Below are positions 1 through 8,944 of a stretch of 44,983 nucleotides of DNA, piece after piece (positions within the stretch are counted from its first letter, which is position 1; each line of letters begins with the position of its first letter). The notes beneath the pieces were generated by a model. That model was not told the origin of the DNA. It saw nothing but the letters and a program-made list of their open reading frames with translations, and ran no database searches. This stretch comes from Streptomyces sp. MMG1121. GTDB taxonomy: Bacteria > Actinomycetota > Actinomycetes > Streptomycetales > Streptomycetaceae. The position numbers and the translations under genes were made by a program. Location: assembly GCF_001280015.1 (NCBI RefSeq), contig NZ_LGDV01000216.1, positions 1-44,983 on the forward strand, given 5' to 3'.

Positions 1-377
1 TTGAGGGTCTTGGCGCCCAGGCCGCTGATCACGGTGATGCAGTCGCCGGGGCGGGCGGAGTAGGACCGCTCGTTGACGAAGATCCGGCCTTCCCTTCTGT
101 GCTCCTCGTGGCCCCGGCCTTCCTCGCGCCGGCCTTCGTTGCCCTTGCCTTCGTTGCCCTTGCCCTGGCTTTCATTGTTGTTGTTGTTGCTGTTGTTGTT
201 GCCCTGCCCGGAGTTGCCGCCGAAGGGTGCCTGTGGGGCGGTGGCCGGGGCGACGGCGGCCGGGGCCGCCTGGGGCGCCGGCGAGGAGGCCGCCGAGGCG
301 TAGGTGATGCCGGTGACGGCGAGTGCCGCGGCAGCTCCGGCAGAGGCGGTCACCATGGTGGAACGAGCGAGCTTCAT
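1..377 (-). CDS. Secreted Asn-rich low-complexity protein, 5' part only
   Basis: The gene reads leftwards and runs off the window edge, so only about 125 N-terminal residues are seen. The start at 377 (ATG) follows a clear Shine-Dalgarno, GGGAGAAG. The N-terminus MKLARSTMVTASAGAAAALA followed by an Ala-rich stretch is a typical Sec signal peptide with a cut near YASA. A Pro/Ala-rich linker follows, then an Asn run (NNNSNNNNN), then two tandem copies of a 15-bp unit giving KGNEG KGNEG, then a Glu/Arg/Gly/His-rich segment. After that comes more ordered sequence (IFVNERSYSARPGDCITVIS), which resembles the start of a small exported folded domain. The function is not recognised. The Asn run is encoded by AAC/AAT triplets and could vary in length between strains. 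Being a gene is well supported; the role is unknown. Confidence 0.8.
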   Translation of the reverse strand, partial: MKLARSTMVTASAGAAAALAVTGITYASAASSPAPQAAPAAVAPATAPQAPFGGNSGQGNNNSNNNNNESQGKGNEGKGNEGRREEGRGHEEHRREGRIFVNERSYSARPGDCITVISGLGAKTL

Positions 378-449
378 GTCGCTTCTCCCGTCTTGTATCT
401 CGGAGATGTCGGCTCGTCAGCCGACTGCGATCAAACGTACTCACAGCTG

Positions 450-467
450 TCATATCGGTCATATCGA
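450..467. repeat. Tandem 9-bp repeat TCATATCG(G/A)
   Basis: Two adjacent copies, TCATATCGG and TCATATCGA, lie about 75 bp upstream of the secreted protein start at 377. The A/T-rich character stands out from the surroundings. They could be a regulator site or part of the leftward promoter. This is inference from position only. Confidence 0.4.
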
Positions 468-1164
468 AAATCCGAGACGGGGAGCCGATCGGGGTATATG
501 TGGCGCCGTCCGTCTCTCGGTCGGGATGTGAAGTACCCAGAGAAGAAAGGGCGATTAAATGACAATTAGGCCGTCCGGATGATCTACTGACGCCCGCTCA
601 CCCCATGGCCACCGCGTGTCGCTGCGAAATCCCCGCGCCGATCCGTGTTAGAGGATTGGCTGTTCCGAAGGCGGGCTGGCGGGGGATCGCACAGTGGCGG
701 TGAGTCAGGTGTCCCGGGGGCCGGTGCCGCCGCAGTGAATCCCTGCAGTGCCACACGCCCTGACCTGGGTCTTTTCCGGTCGGCTGGACGGAAGCGCGAT
801 CGGTGTCGTTCAGCCGACCGGTGGTGGCGGCGTGCCGATGAGGTGGGCGGCGCGCGGTGCTTCGCGGCGTACGGGCGGAAGCGCGCCGGTGTCCGGTGCT
901 GAGGTTTCGGCAGGTCGGTGTTTCCCCGCAGCATTCACTGTCCGGCGAATCGGGATCCGCCTGCCCGGGTTACGGGCGCCGCCGGCCCGTGCAGGACGGA
1001 TGAGCAATAGTCCCCGAGTTCCGCGTTCGTCTCCCGGTTCCCGGCACGGATGAAGGTGCCTGGACCTGGGGCTATTTACCTCGTCCGGATGGCCACAGGC
1101 TGTTCTGAGCCATCCTCGTCCGTAGTGCGTAACCCCCATCTCTGTCGGGATTCCTTCAGTCTGG
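468..1164. other. No gene recognised
   Basis: Several overlapping open frames exist on both strands, but none has a convincing ribosome binding site or a recognisable protein. This is probably old intergenic DNA between the secreted protein and the transposon remnant. Confidence 0.5.
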
Positions 1165-1995
1165 GTGAAGTCGTGGAGGCGTGGGTTGGCTCTGGCCGTA
1201 GTGCGCGATCTGCGCGAGCACCGGGCGCCGGTGAGCGCGGAGGAGCTCGCCGAGTTCGGGACCGATGTGCTGGCGGGGTTCGTGCTCGCGCTGGCCTTGG
1301 CCGGTCTGGTCGACAGCACGATCCGCAACGAGACCAACCACCTGGAGCTGATCCGGGACTGGCTTGGCCGTCCGCCGTGGGAGATGGAGCCGGCCGACGC
1401 AGACGTCTATTTCGGCAGGGTGCTTCGCGACGCGAAGCCGTCGACGCGGACTGGGCGGGCGGGTGTGCCGGCGGTGTTCTTCCAGTTCCTTGAGTGCCAG
1501 TTCCTTGAGCTGCGGCACAAGGTCGAGCTGCACAACCTGACCGGCCGTGTGGTGGAGTGCCGGCTGGATGAGATGAACCGGCCGCGGGCCTCGGCGGAAC
1601 CACAACTGCGGATCCCGGCCGGCGAAGCGGAGATCAAGGTGCTGTTCGCCGGATGACGTGAGGAGCTGGTGACCTGCCGCAAGTTCGGCCCAGCCGCCCG
1701 CAATTACGCGGTGGCCCGGCTGGCGGCGGATCTGGGGCAGCTGATCAACGAGGCCCGGATGCTCGACTTGGACGACGTCCGGTGGGAGCTGGGCCAGTTC
1801 GGCAAGCTCAATGTCCGGCACGGCAAGGGATCCCGGCGGCGCGGGCCGAAGCCGCGGCTGGTGCCGCTGATCAACATCGCCGACCGCAACCTGCGGTGGT
1901 TCATCGAGGATGTGTGGGGCCACTTCGACGGCTACCACACCCGGCCCGGTGCCTTGCTGTTCCCCTCCGAGCGCAAGAACCGGGACGGCAGCTTG
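1165..1995 (+). pseudogene. Tyrosine recombinase (integrase) of a Tn3-type element, broken and truncated
   Basis: Translation from GTG 1165 gives a SAM-like N-terminal core-binding region followed by the start of a tyrosine recombinase catalytic domain (INEARMLDLDDVRW, containing the first catalytic Arg, then GKGSRRRGPKPRLVPL). Such integrases accompany some actinobacterial Tn3-family transposons. The frame is interrupted by a TGA at 1654-1656 where relatives appear to have Trp (A-G-*-R-E-E-L), and reading resumes in the same frame to about 1995. A short duplication (QFLEC QFLEL, near 1490-1515) is also present. The C-terminal half with the HxxR and Tyr nucleophile is missing: the frame passes directly into transposase sequence. 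It cannot make an active recombinase. Confidence 0.75.
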
Positions 1996-3635
1996 AAGGC
2001 GTCCTGCACCAACCACTACCGGCGCGGGCTGATCAAGCTGTTGGACGTGCTGGAGTTCCGCTCGTCCAACCACACCCACCGGCCGGTGATCGAGGCGTTG
2101 GCGCTGGTGGCCCGGTACGCGGCGGCGGGCAACACCACGGACTACCCGCTGGGCGAGACCGTGCCGGTGCACAAGGCGATGGCCGGGGACTGGGCCGAGG
2201 TCGTCCACCGCACGGACAAGCGCGGCCGGCGCCGGGTGGTGCGGATGGTCTACGAGGTCGTCGCCTTCCAGGCCCTCCGCGACCAGCTCAAGTGCAAGGA
2301 GATCTGGGTGGTCGGCGCAGTCAAATGGCGCAACCTCGATGAGGATCTGCCCCAGGACTTCGCCGAGCGGCGCGAGGGGAACTACCGCGAGCTGCGCAAG
2401 CCGCTGGACGCGGCCGACTTCGTCGACGAGCTGCGGGAGCAGATGACCACCGAGCTGACGCTGTTGAACGATGGGATGCCGCGCTTGAGCTGGCCGGACG
2501 TCGCCGAGCGGAAGTCCGGGGCGATCCGGCTGAGGCCCAGCCCGAGCCGAAGAACCTGCGCAGGATCAAGGGCGAGGAGAAGCGCCGGTGGTGCATCGTG
2601 CCGCTCATCGACATGCTCAAAGAAGCCGATCGCCCGCGGCACCGAGCTGTAGGGCCAGGGCTCGACCGCGGTCGCCTCCGACTCCACGCACGTGCGCGCC
2701 TACGACCAGAACCTGTTCACCGAGTGGCACTCCCGCTACGGCTGCCTCGGGGTGCTCATCTACTGGCACGTGGAGAAGAAGTCGCTCGCCATGCACTCCC
2801 AGCTGATCAACTGCACCGTCTCCGAGGCCGCCGCGATGGTCGAGGGCGCCACGCGGCACGGCACCACCATGGACGTGGAGGCCAACTACACCGATGCGTA
2901 TGGCCAGTCGGAAATCGACTTCGGCCATCCCGAGGCTGCTGAACTTCGACCTGCTGCCCAGGATCAAGCGGATCAACAAGGTGAAGCTGTACCGGCCGTC
3001 GGCCGTCGCCCCGGAGGCCTACCGCGCCTCGCTGCGGCGCTGACCCGTCCGATCCGCTGGGAACTCATCACCCAGCAGTACGACCAGATGATCAAGTATG
3101 CGACCGCGATCCGTACGCGTACCGCGTCGACCGAGGCGATCCTGCCGCGCTTCACCCGCAACGCCTCCCATCCCACCTACACGGCGATGCTGGAGGTCGG
3201 CCGCGCGCAGAAGACCATGTTTGTGGCCCGTTACCTGCGGCTGCGGGATTTTCAGCGGGAGATCGAGGACGGCCTGCACGTGATGGAGTCCTCCAACGGC
3301 GCCAACTCCGTGATCGCCTACGGCAAGGGCGGGGAGGTCGCCTTGAACCGGCGCGACGAGCAGGAGATGTTCGTCCTGTGCCCGCGCATCCTGCAATCCG
3401 CCCTGGTCTACGTGAACACCCTGATACTCCAGGACATCCTCGGCGAACTGGAACGGGCGGACCTCCTCACCCCGCCGACAGGCGCGGCCTGACCCCGCTG
3501 TTCTGGTCCCACGTCCGGCCTTACGGTGACGCGAACCTCGACATGGACACCCGTCTCAACCCCACCGCGGCGACCGTTCCGCGGCCCCGCGCCGCGGACA
3601 GCGAGCCCGCCCGATCCGCCGCGGAGAACGCATGA
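1996..3635 (+). pseudogene. tnpA: Tn3-family transposase TnpA, internally deleted and frameshifted
   Basis: Segments match the Tn3 transposase family in order: HYRRGLIKLLDVLEFRSSN, HRTDKRGRRRVVR, KEIWVVGAVKWRN, then STAVASDSTHVRAYDQN (a DDE Asp), YWHVEKKS, TRPIRW, and the end LTPLFWSHVRPYG. About 400 N-terminal residues are absent, replaced by the integrase part in frame near 1996. A second deletion lies near 2620-2655: LIDMLKEA joins directly to the GSTAVAS segment, with a TAG at 2650-2652. Compensating frameshifts lie near 2525 and 2620 and near 2927 and 3040, and another near 3475 puts the C-terminus in a new frame ending at 3635. The product cannot be functional. It is a fossil of a larger element whose terminal repeats I could not identify. 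Confidence 0.8.
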
Positions 3636-3812
3636 ACCTGCTCCGATACATGCCCGGTCCGGGCCCCGCCGACATCTGGCCCGGCGTGACTCCGACACGT
3701 GGCTGCCCCAGGCCCTCGCCTGGACAACGGTCCTGGTCCTCGATCCCCGGAGGGGTGTCGGAAGTCTGTCGGCGCTGGCCGTGATCTGTAGGCGGTGTGT
3801 CGGTGGAGCTTG

Positions 3813-3824
3813 CGACCGTGGTCG
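3813..3824. promoter_or_regulatory. Short perfect palindrome upstream of the SDR gene
   Basis: CGACCGTGGTCG is a 5-bp inverted repeat with a 2-bp centre, 52 bp before the SDR start. It could be an operator, but such short GC palindromes are common at this base composition. Confidence 0.2.
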
Positions 3825-3876
3825 GGATGGTGCTCCCCACGAGCACACGTTCCCTCAGAGCAAGGAGCCTGCCCTC

Positions 3877-4833
3877 ATGCTTCCCGCATCCCAGAGCCGA
3901 CCGTGGGACGTTCACCGGCTGCCGTCTGCCGAGGGCAGGACCGTTTTGGTGACCGGAGGTAACGCCGGGATCGGCTACTTCGTCGCGGAGCAGCTCGCCG
4001 CCACCGGAGCCGTCATCGTCCTCGGCAGCCGGGACGCCGCGAAGGCCGACACCGCCATGGCCTCTATCCATGCGCGTGTCCCCGGTGCTCGCGTACGGCA
4101 CCTTCAACTGGACCTCGCCGACCTGTCGTCCCTGCAGACCGCCGTGGATGCGCTGGATCTCGACCATCTCGACGCGGTGGTCCACAACGCCGGGGTCGCG
4201 CTCGACGATCCGCCGCGTCGAGAGACCGGGGACGGCCACGAGCTGATGTTCGGCACGAACCACCTCGGCCACTTCGCGCTCACCCGGTGGCTGGCCCCCC
4301 TGCTGTCCGCGGCGCCGGAAGGTCGCATCGTGACGGTGGGAAGCTTCGCCGCACGGTCCGAGCGACTGGACTTGGGTGATCTGCAGTCGAGACAGGACTA
4401 CCGGCCCAAGCGCACCTACGGCCGGTCGAAGCTGGCGCAGATGTGCTTCGGTTTCGAGCTCGATCGCCGCCTGCGCGCCGCCGGCAGCACGGTACTCAGT
4501 GTGGTGGCCCACCCCGGCGGCGCACTGGACGCCCTCACCCCGTCGTGCCCGCCGGTACACGTGACAACCCTCGCGAAGCGACTGCGGGCCATGCCTGCGG
4601 GGCTCGTGGTGCAGGGCAAGGACGCTGGAGCATGGCCCGCAGTCCGTGCCGTCCTCGACTCGGAGGTGGCAGGAGGACAGTTGTGGGGACCGAGGGTCTT
4701 CGGCCTGCGTGGCTCACCACGGCGAGAGCCCGTCCCCTCCCATATGGCCGACCGGGCCGTCGCGGCCCGCCTGTGGGACGCCAGCTGTGAGCTGGCCGAC
4801 ACCGATCCGCACCTCGGCTTCCGCCTCCGGTAG
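3877..4833 (+). CDS. Short-chain dehydrogenase/reductase (SDR), 318 aa
   Basis: This is an NAD(P)-dependent oxidoreductase of the classical SDR fold, presumably cytoplasmic. The cofactor motif TGGNAGIG is at residues 26-33, the NAG motif sits in VVHNAG, and the catalytic Tyr181 and Lys185 are in TYGRSK. The C-terminal extension beyond about residue 200 (AHPGG and on) resembles the retinol-dehydrogenase/protochlorophyllide-reductase-like SDR group. I chose ATG 3877 because it follows CAAGGAG; the frame is open further upstream, but that part is composition noise. A strong hairpin follows at 4852, so it appears monocistronic. The substrate is unknown. The gene looks intact. Confidence 0.9.
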   Translation: MLPASQSRPWDVHRLPSAEGRTVLVTGGNAGIGYFVAEQLAATGAVIVLGSRDAAKADTAMASIHARVPGARVRHLQLDLADLSSLQTAVDALDLDHLDAVVHNAGVALDDPPRRETGDGHELMFGTNHLGHFALTRWLAPLLSAAPEGRIVTVGSFAARSERLDLGDLQSRQDYRPKRTYGRSKLAQMCFGFELDRRLRAAGSTVLSVVAHPGGALDALTPSCPPVHVTTLAKRLRAMPAGLVVQGKDAGAWPAVRAVLDSEVAGGQLWGPRVFGLRGSPRREPVPSHMADRAVAARLWDASCELADTDPHLGFRLR

Positions 4834-4851
4834 ACGCGGAACGGCACTGGC

Positions 4852-4888
4852 CGGGTCGCCCGGGAGAATCTCACCCCCGGGCGACCCG
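4852..4888 (+). terminator. Intrinsic hairpin after the SDR gene
   Basis: A perfect 13-bp inverted repeat (CGGGTCGCCCGGG and its complement) with an 11-nt loop starts 18 bp after the SDR stop. No U tract follows, as is common for Streptomyces terminators. Confidence 0.8.
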
Positions 4889-4989
4889 ACCAGCCAGCAG
4901 TTCTGCTCCGCAGCGGGTCTGCCGGGGCACGGCCCGCGGCTCCGGCAGAAGCACCGCTGCGGTGCCGCGAACTCCCCGCGGCGCCCGGC

Positions 4990-5195
4990 CATCCGTGACT
5001 GCCTTTCATGCCTGGCCCGTTGAACTCTTCCAGGTCAAGCCACCGGCCGACGCGCCCCTCCACCCGGCCGACCTCGGGGTCCTCAGCCCCTACCGGGCCG
5101 AGAACGTGCTCCGCTTCGGCGAGTACACCAACGACACCCTCCACATAGCCCCACCCGCCTGCAACCCAGCCCTGCACACCGGCGCGGAGCGGTGA
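4990..5195 (+). pseudogene. C-terminal scrap of an unidentified protein, possibly transposase
   Basis: The frame ends with LGVLSPYRAENVLRFGEY and about 25 further residues. It reads like the natural tail of a protein but has no start, ribosome site or N-terminal domain. The SPY...RFGEY pattern recalls tails of some actinobacterial transposases; I cannot confirm this by eye. It lies between the SDR terminator and the esterase. Confidence 0.3.
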
Positions 5196-5271
5196 GCAGA
5201 GGGAGGGCCGCCACTGAGCCGTAGAATCACGCTGGCCCGTCGCGGTCAGGTGCTTGGCCGAGGAGGGAAAC

Positions 5272-6699
5272 ATGACAGTGGTGGTCACGTCCGCGGGAAA
5301 GATCCGCGGGACGAGCCGGGACCAGATCACGTGCTTCCAGGGGATCCCGTTCGCCGCCCCGCCCGAGGGCCCGCTGAGGTTCCAGCCCCCCGCGCCGCCC
5401 TCACGGTGGGACGGTGTCCGTGACGCCATCGCGTTCGGGGCCGCGCCCCCGCAACTCGCCCCGGCGCCCGGGGCACCGGCGATGTGGCGGCCCGGGGACG
5501 GGCTGGACTGCCTGACCGTGAACGTGTGGACCCCCGACCCCGGTGCAGCCGGCTTGCCGGTCATGGTGTGGATCTACGGAGGCATGTGGAAGTACGGCTC
5601 GGCGAGCATGCCGCAGTACGACGCCTCCGCGCTCGCGGGTTCGGGTGTCGTCGTGGTGACCTTCAACTACCGGGTCGGCTTCGAGGGCTTCGGCCACCTG
5701 CCGGGCGTCGCGGACAACCGCGGGCTGCGCGACCAGATTGCCGCCCTTCAGTGGGTCCAGGACAACATCGCCGCGTTCGGCGGTGACAGCGCGAATGTGA
5801 CCGTGTTCGGCCAGTCGGCCGGAGCCGCGTCCGCCGTCCTGCTGTCTTCCGCCCCCGCGGCGCGTGGCCTGCTCCGGCGCGCGATCGCCCAGAGCATCCC
5901 GGCAGGGGCCCGCACCCGCACCGAGGCCCATGCGGTCACCGCGGCGATCGCGCAAGCCGCGGACGTCCCCGCGACCCAGGACGCGCTGGCCTCACTGCCG
6001 CCCGAGGCGCTCCTGGCGGTCCAGGACGCGCCACTGCGCAGCCCAGAGGACGGCTTCACCGCGTTCGGCCCCGTCGTCGACGACGACCTGGTGACCGGAC
6101 AGCCCTGGACCGCCTTCGAGGCGGGCGCGGTCAGTGACGTCGACCTGGTCTGCGGGTTCACCCACGAGGAATACCGAGGCCAGGGCCCGGTCCCCGCGGC
6201 GAAGGACATAGACCTGCGGCAGGTCACCGAAGCCGTCGGCCTCGGCAAAGACGCAGCCGCCGCCTACCGCGAGAACTACCCGGGGCTCCCCGACAACGCC
6301 CTGTTCACAGTGGTGCTGTCCGACGCGCTGGTGCGGATGCCGACCACCCGCGTCGCCCAGGCCCACGCACGCGCCGGCGGCCGGACCTGGCTCTACGACT
6401 TCACCTGGCAAGGCCCCTCCCTCGGGGCGGCCCACGGCGTCGACGTCCCGTTCACCTTCGGCAACCCCAACAGCCGTTACGCGGCACGGTTCCTGGGCTC
6501 ACCACCGTCCGCCGACTTCGCCGACCTGTCCGAGCGCCTGCGCACGGCCTGGACCTCCTTCGCACGGACCGGCGACCCCGGCTGGCCGCGCTTCACCCCC
6601 GACCAGCCCACCACAAGGCTCTGGAACCTCCCGCCCGCCGACATCGCCTACCCGCTCGAAGCATCCCGCCAGATCTGGGAACGCACCGACCCCGCATAA
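5272..6699 (+). CDS. Type-B carboxylesterase, 475 aa
   Basis: This is a serine hydrolase of the carboxylesterase/para-nitrobenzyl esterase family, likely cleaving carboxylic esters or similar substrates. The nucleophile elbow FGQSAGA carries Ser182. The acid is Glu299 or Glu300 in FTHEEY, and the catalytic base is His388 in GAAHGVD. The oxyanion-hole region (WIYGGMWKYGS) and the family block TFNYRVGFEGFGHLPG are present. ATG 5272 directly follows AGGAGGGAA and is preferred over the in-frame start 18 bp upstream. No signal peptide is visible, so it should be cytoplasmic. The length is normal for bacterial members. The substrate cannot be predicted. Confidence 0.93.
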   Translation: MTVVVTSAGKIRGTSRDQITCFQGIPFAAPPEGPLRFQPPAPPSRWDGVRDAIAFGAAPPQLAPAPGAPAMWRPGDGLDCLTVNVWTPDPGAAGLPVMVWIYGGMWKYGSASMPQYDASALAGSGVVVVTFNYRVGFEGFGHLPGVADNRGLRDQIAALQWVQDNIAAFGGDSANVTVFGQSAGAASAVLLSSAPAARGLLRRAIAQSIPAGARTRTEAHAVTAAIAQAADVPATQDALASLPPEALLAVQDAPLRSPEDGFTAFGPVVDDDLVTGQPWTAFEAGAVSDVDLVCGFTHEEYRGQGPVPAAKDIDLRQVTEAVGLGKDAAAAYRENYPGLPDNALFTVVLSDALVRMPTTRVAQAHARAGGRTWLYDFTWQGPSLGAAHGVDVPFTFGNPNSRYAARFLGSPPSADFADLSERLRTAWTSFARTGDPGWPRFTPDQPTTRLWNLPPADIAYPLEASRQIWERTDPA

Positions 6700-6844
6700 C
6701 AACCCCGGCCGCACGACACCGGCCCGCCGTCGCCAGCCGTTCCGCCGGCCAAGAAGCATCACTCTTCGTAATCGCCTAACGGGCAGGCCTCCGCCCCGAA
6801 CAGGTCCCTGGCCTTGGGAAGGCATGGTTCGGCGGGCCGTTGCG

Positions 6845-7432
6845 TCAGTGCGCTGCGGCGGTCAGCCCGGCGCGGTGGATATGGGTGTGCTCGGCCACGC
6901 GCCGGCCGAGGTGGCGGGCGGTGTTCAGGTCCGCGTCGTGGACGGCGGGGGTGTCGTTGAAGCTCTGCGCACCGGCGCCGAGGTAGAAGCCGAGGCGGTT
7001 GTCGTCCTGGGGGCTGGACGCGGTGGTGTTCCAGCCGGGCAGGAGGCCCAGGCTCACCCAGAGCATTCCGTGCTGGGCCGCCAGCAGCGCCAGGTACTGC
7101 AGGGTGTGCATCTTGTCGCCGCTCATGGAGCCGGAGTTGGTGAATCCCGCCGCGAGCTTGTCGCTCCAGGCGCGGGTGCTCCACCGCTTGCTGGTGGCCT
7201 CGGCGAAGGCGTGGAAGGCCCCCGATGCGGAGCCCATGTAGGTGGGGGTACCGAAGATGATGGCGTCCGCGGCATCCATCAGCTCCCAGTCGGCGCCGCT
7301 GAGGGAGGCGACGTCCAACCGCTGGACGTGCGTTGCGGCGATGGAGCGCGCGCCGTCGGCCACGGCCGCGGCGATCTGAGCGGTGTGGCCGTAGCCGGAA
7401 TGCGACGCGATGACGATCGAGATGTCGGACAC
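6845..7432 (-). CDS. Flavodoxin-like FMN-dependent NAD(P)H reductase (WrbA-like), 195 aa
   Basis: This is a small flavoprotein of the flavodoxin/NADPH-dependent FMN reductase superfamily, probably a quinone or electrophile reductase. The N-terminal FMN phosphate loop SHSGYGHTAQIA and the flavin-binding block GTPTYMGSASG near residue 60 are typical. KLAAGFTNSGSMSGDK is the conserved central segment of WrbA-like proteins. The GTG start at 7432 is supported by AAAGGA eight bases upstream. It is divergent from a TetR gene with about 240 bp between them, so local repression by that TetR is likely. The gene looks intact. Confidence 0.88.
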   Translation of the reverse strand: MSDISIVIASHSGYGHTAQIAAAVADGARSIAATHVQRLDVASLSGADWELMDAADAIIFGTPTYMGSASGAFHAFAEATSKRWSTRAWSDKLAAGFTNSGSMSGDKMHTLQYLALLAAQHGMLWVSLGLLPGWNTTASSPQDDNRLGFYLGAGAQSFNDTPAVHDADLNTARHLGRRVAEHTHIHRAGLTAAAH

Positions 7433-7673
7433 GGGTGTTCCTTTTCTGCCGCGGTGGCGGCGTGTTCAGTGGTGGCGCCGGCAGGCGATGAGCTGCCCGC
7501 TGCGGCGACAGGTCGTGCTGATCCAGGCGTCGGGTGCCGGGGGACCGGGAACGGTGCGGCACATGCCCGGGTGTCGCGGGCAGGCGCCGGCCGCCCTCCG
7601 CTTGGATCGGTGTTCCGGTTTTGAGCGTAACACCGATAGGGCGGTGATACGCAATATGAGATATCGTTGTTCC
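7433..7673. promoter_or_regulatory. Divergent promoter region between reductase and TetR genes
   Basis: The gap serves both genes. CACCG-N6-CGGTG (7631-7646) is an inverted repeat suitable for a TetR dimer. TATCGT (7662-7667) matches the actinobacterial -10 consensus TANNNT and is followed by exactly six bases before the tetR ATG at 7674. That arrangement predicts a leaderless tetR mRNA, and a repressor on the repeat would then also block its own gene. Confidence 0.5.
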
Positions 7674-8402
7674 ATGAACGAGGAACGACGCGCCGCTCGA
7701 CGCCACGTGCTGCAAGTGGCCGCCAAGCTGTTGGAGGAGGATGGCAGCGAAGCGGTCTCCACGCGCGCCGTCGCCGCAGCCGCGGGCACAACGGCCCCCG
7801 CGCTCTACCGGATGTTCGACGACAAGGACGGACTCCTGGCCGAGTTGGCCGCCTACGGATTCGAGATGTACCTGGCCGAGAAACGGGAGGCCTTGGCGCT
7901 GACCCCCGACGACCCGGTGGCCGATCTCTACCGCGGCTGGGACCTGCACGTCGACTTCGGAGTACAGCACCCCGCGTTCTACATGCTCATGTACGGCACG
8001 GTGCGGCCCGGGCTGCGGCCCCCGGCCGCGGACGAGGCCCACGCCCTGCTGGTGAGGCTGCTGGGCCGGGTGGCCGAGGCCGGACGCCTCCGGATTCCGG
8101 TGGAGCAGGCAACCCGCGTCATCCACGCGGCGACGACGGGGGCCACGCTGGCGCTGATCGGCGAAGAGCCCGCGCAGCGGGACATGACCACTTCGGCACG
8201 ACTGCGAGACACCGTCATCGCCTCAGTCACCACGGACTCGCCCGCCCCATCCGGCTCGGACCTGGCCTCGCGCGCACTCGCCCTTGATGCCGCACTCGAA
8301 ACCGCGCTGACCGCCGAGCCCCCGGCCGCCGGATCTGGGGTGTTGCTGCGCGACACGGAGACGGCTCTGCTGCGTGAATGGCTGCGGCAGTTGGCCGGCT
8401 GA
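7674..8402 (+). CDS. TetR-family transcriptional regulator, 242 aa
   Basis: The N-terminal 60 residues form the TetR HTH (VSTRAVAAAAGTTAPALYRMFDDKDGLL). The remainder is a helical ligand-binding domain with HPAFYMLMYGTV, a pattern of TetR_C-type proteins. I chose ATG 7674 because the protein then begins at the normal distance from the HTH and because a TANNNT box lies six bases upstream; ATG 7656 is an alternative. It is probably a repressor of the divergent flavodoxin-type reductase and of itself. The ligand is unknown. Confidence 0.9.
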   Translation: MNEERRAARRHVLQVAAKLLEEDGSEAVSTRAVAAAAGTTAPALYRMFDDKDGLLAELAAYGFEMYLAEKREALALTPDDPVADLYRGWDLHVDFGVQHPAFYMLMYGTVRPGLRPPAADEAHALLVRLLGRVAEAGRLRIPVEQATRVIHAATTGATLALIGEEPAQRDMTTSARLRDTVIASVTTDSPAPSGSDLASRALALDAALETALTAEPPAAGSGVLLRDTETALLREWLRQLAG

Positions 8403-8944
8403 ACCGGCCGCCCGCCCCGCAGGTTCGCGGACCGGCTGACCGCCATCGTCTAGGTCGTGCAGGAGGCGCTGCGCTTCCCCCGTGCCTTCGACGGGCCGCG
8501 CCACTTCCTGCAGGCGACGGCCACGATGGCGGCCTGCACACCCTCATAGCCGGCGACACGCACATCAACCCGCTCGGCAACATCCCTCACGCACTGGACA
8601 GCGCCCAGTCCCGAGTCAAGATGCCGCCCCCTGCCCTCCAACACTCCGCACATTCAGCCGGTCCCTCCGGCGATTCCTCCCGACCCGCGGTTCCCCCAGC
8701 TCACGCCCAGCCAGGGGCAGAACTTCCAGACCTTGCTCGACTCGCTACGCAAGGGCGACGTCTCCGTCGGCAGACCTCCCGCACGCCCGCCGACCCGAAG
8801 GAGTACCTGCTGTGGCCGCCACCTCGCCCCTCGCCATGGTGTGTGCCACGCCAGGTTTGCCGGATCTCAGGCTGGAGTCGGCCCCGGTCCGGAGTAACGA
8901 GTCCTGTCGTGCGTGCCCGCGTTCGGACTTGACGTGGTGGGTGG
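8403..8944. other. No intact gene recognised
   Basis: Short open stretches occur on the plus strand (for example reading QEALRFPRAFDGPRHFLQA near 8462-8515, and QLTPSQGQNFQTLLDSLRKG near 8697-8755), broken by stops. They look like residues of one or more dead genes that I cannot name. Confidence 0.4.

Noticed and set aside
132..200. Possible CRISPR-like or minisatellite array in the first gene
   Set aside because: The repeat units are 3 and 15 bp, contiguous and in frame, so they are protein-coding tandem repeats rather than repeats with spacers.
1156..2208. A 350-codon minus-strand frame over the integrase remnant
   Set aside because: The plus strand carries clear recombinase motifs, while the minus translation has none. 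It is a GC-driven shadow.
3526..3876. Upstream extension of the SDR gene into the Tn3 remnant
   Set aside because: The extension overlaps the transposase tail in another frame, and ATG 3877 with CAAGGAG starts at the normal distance from the Rossmann motif.
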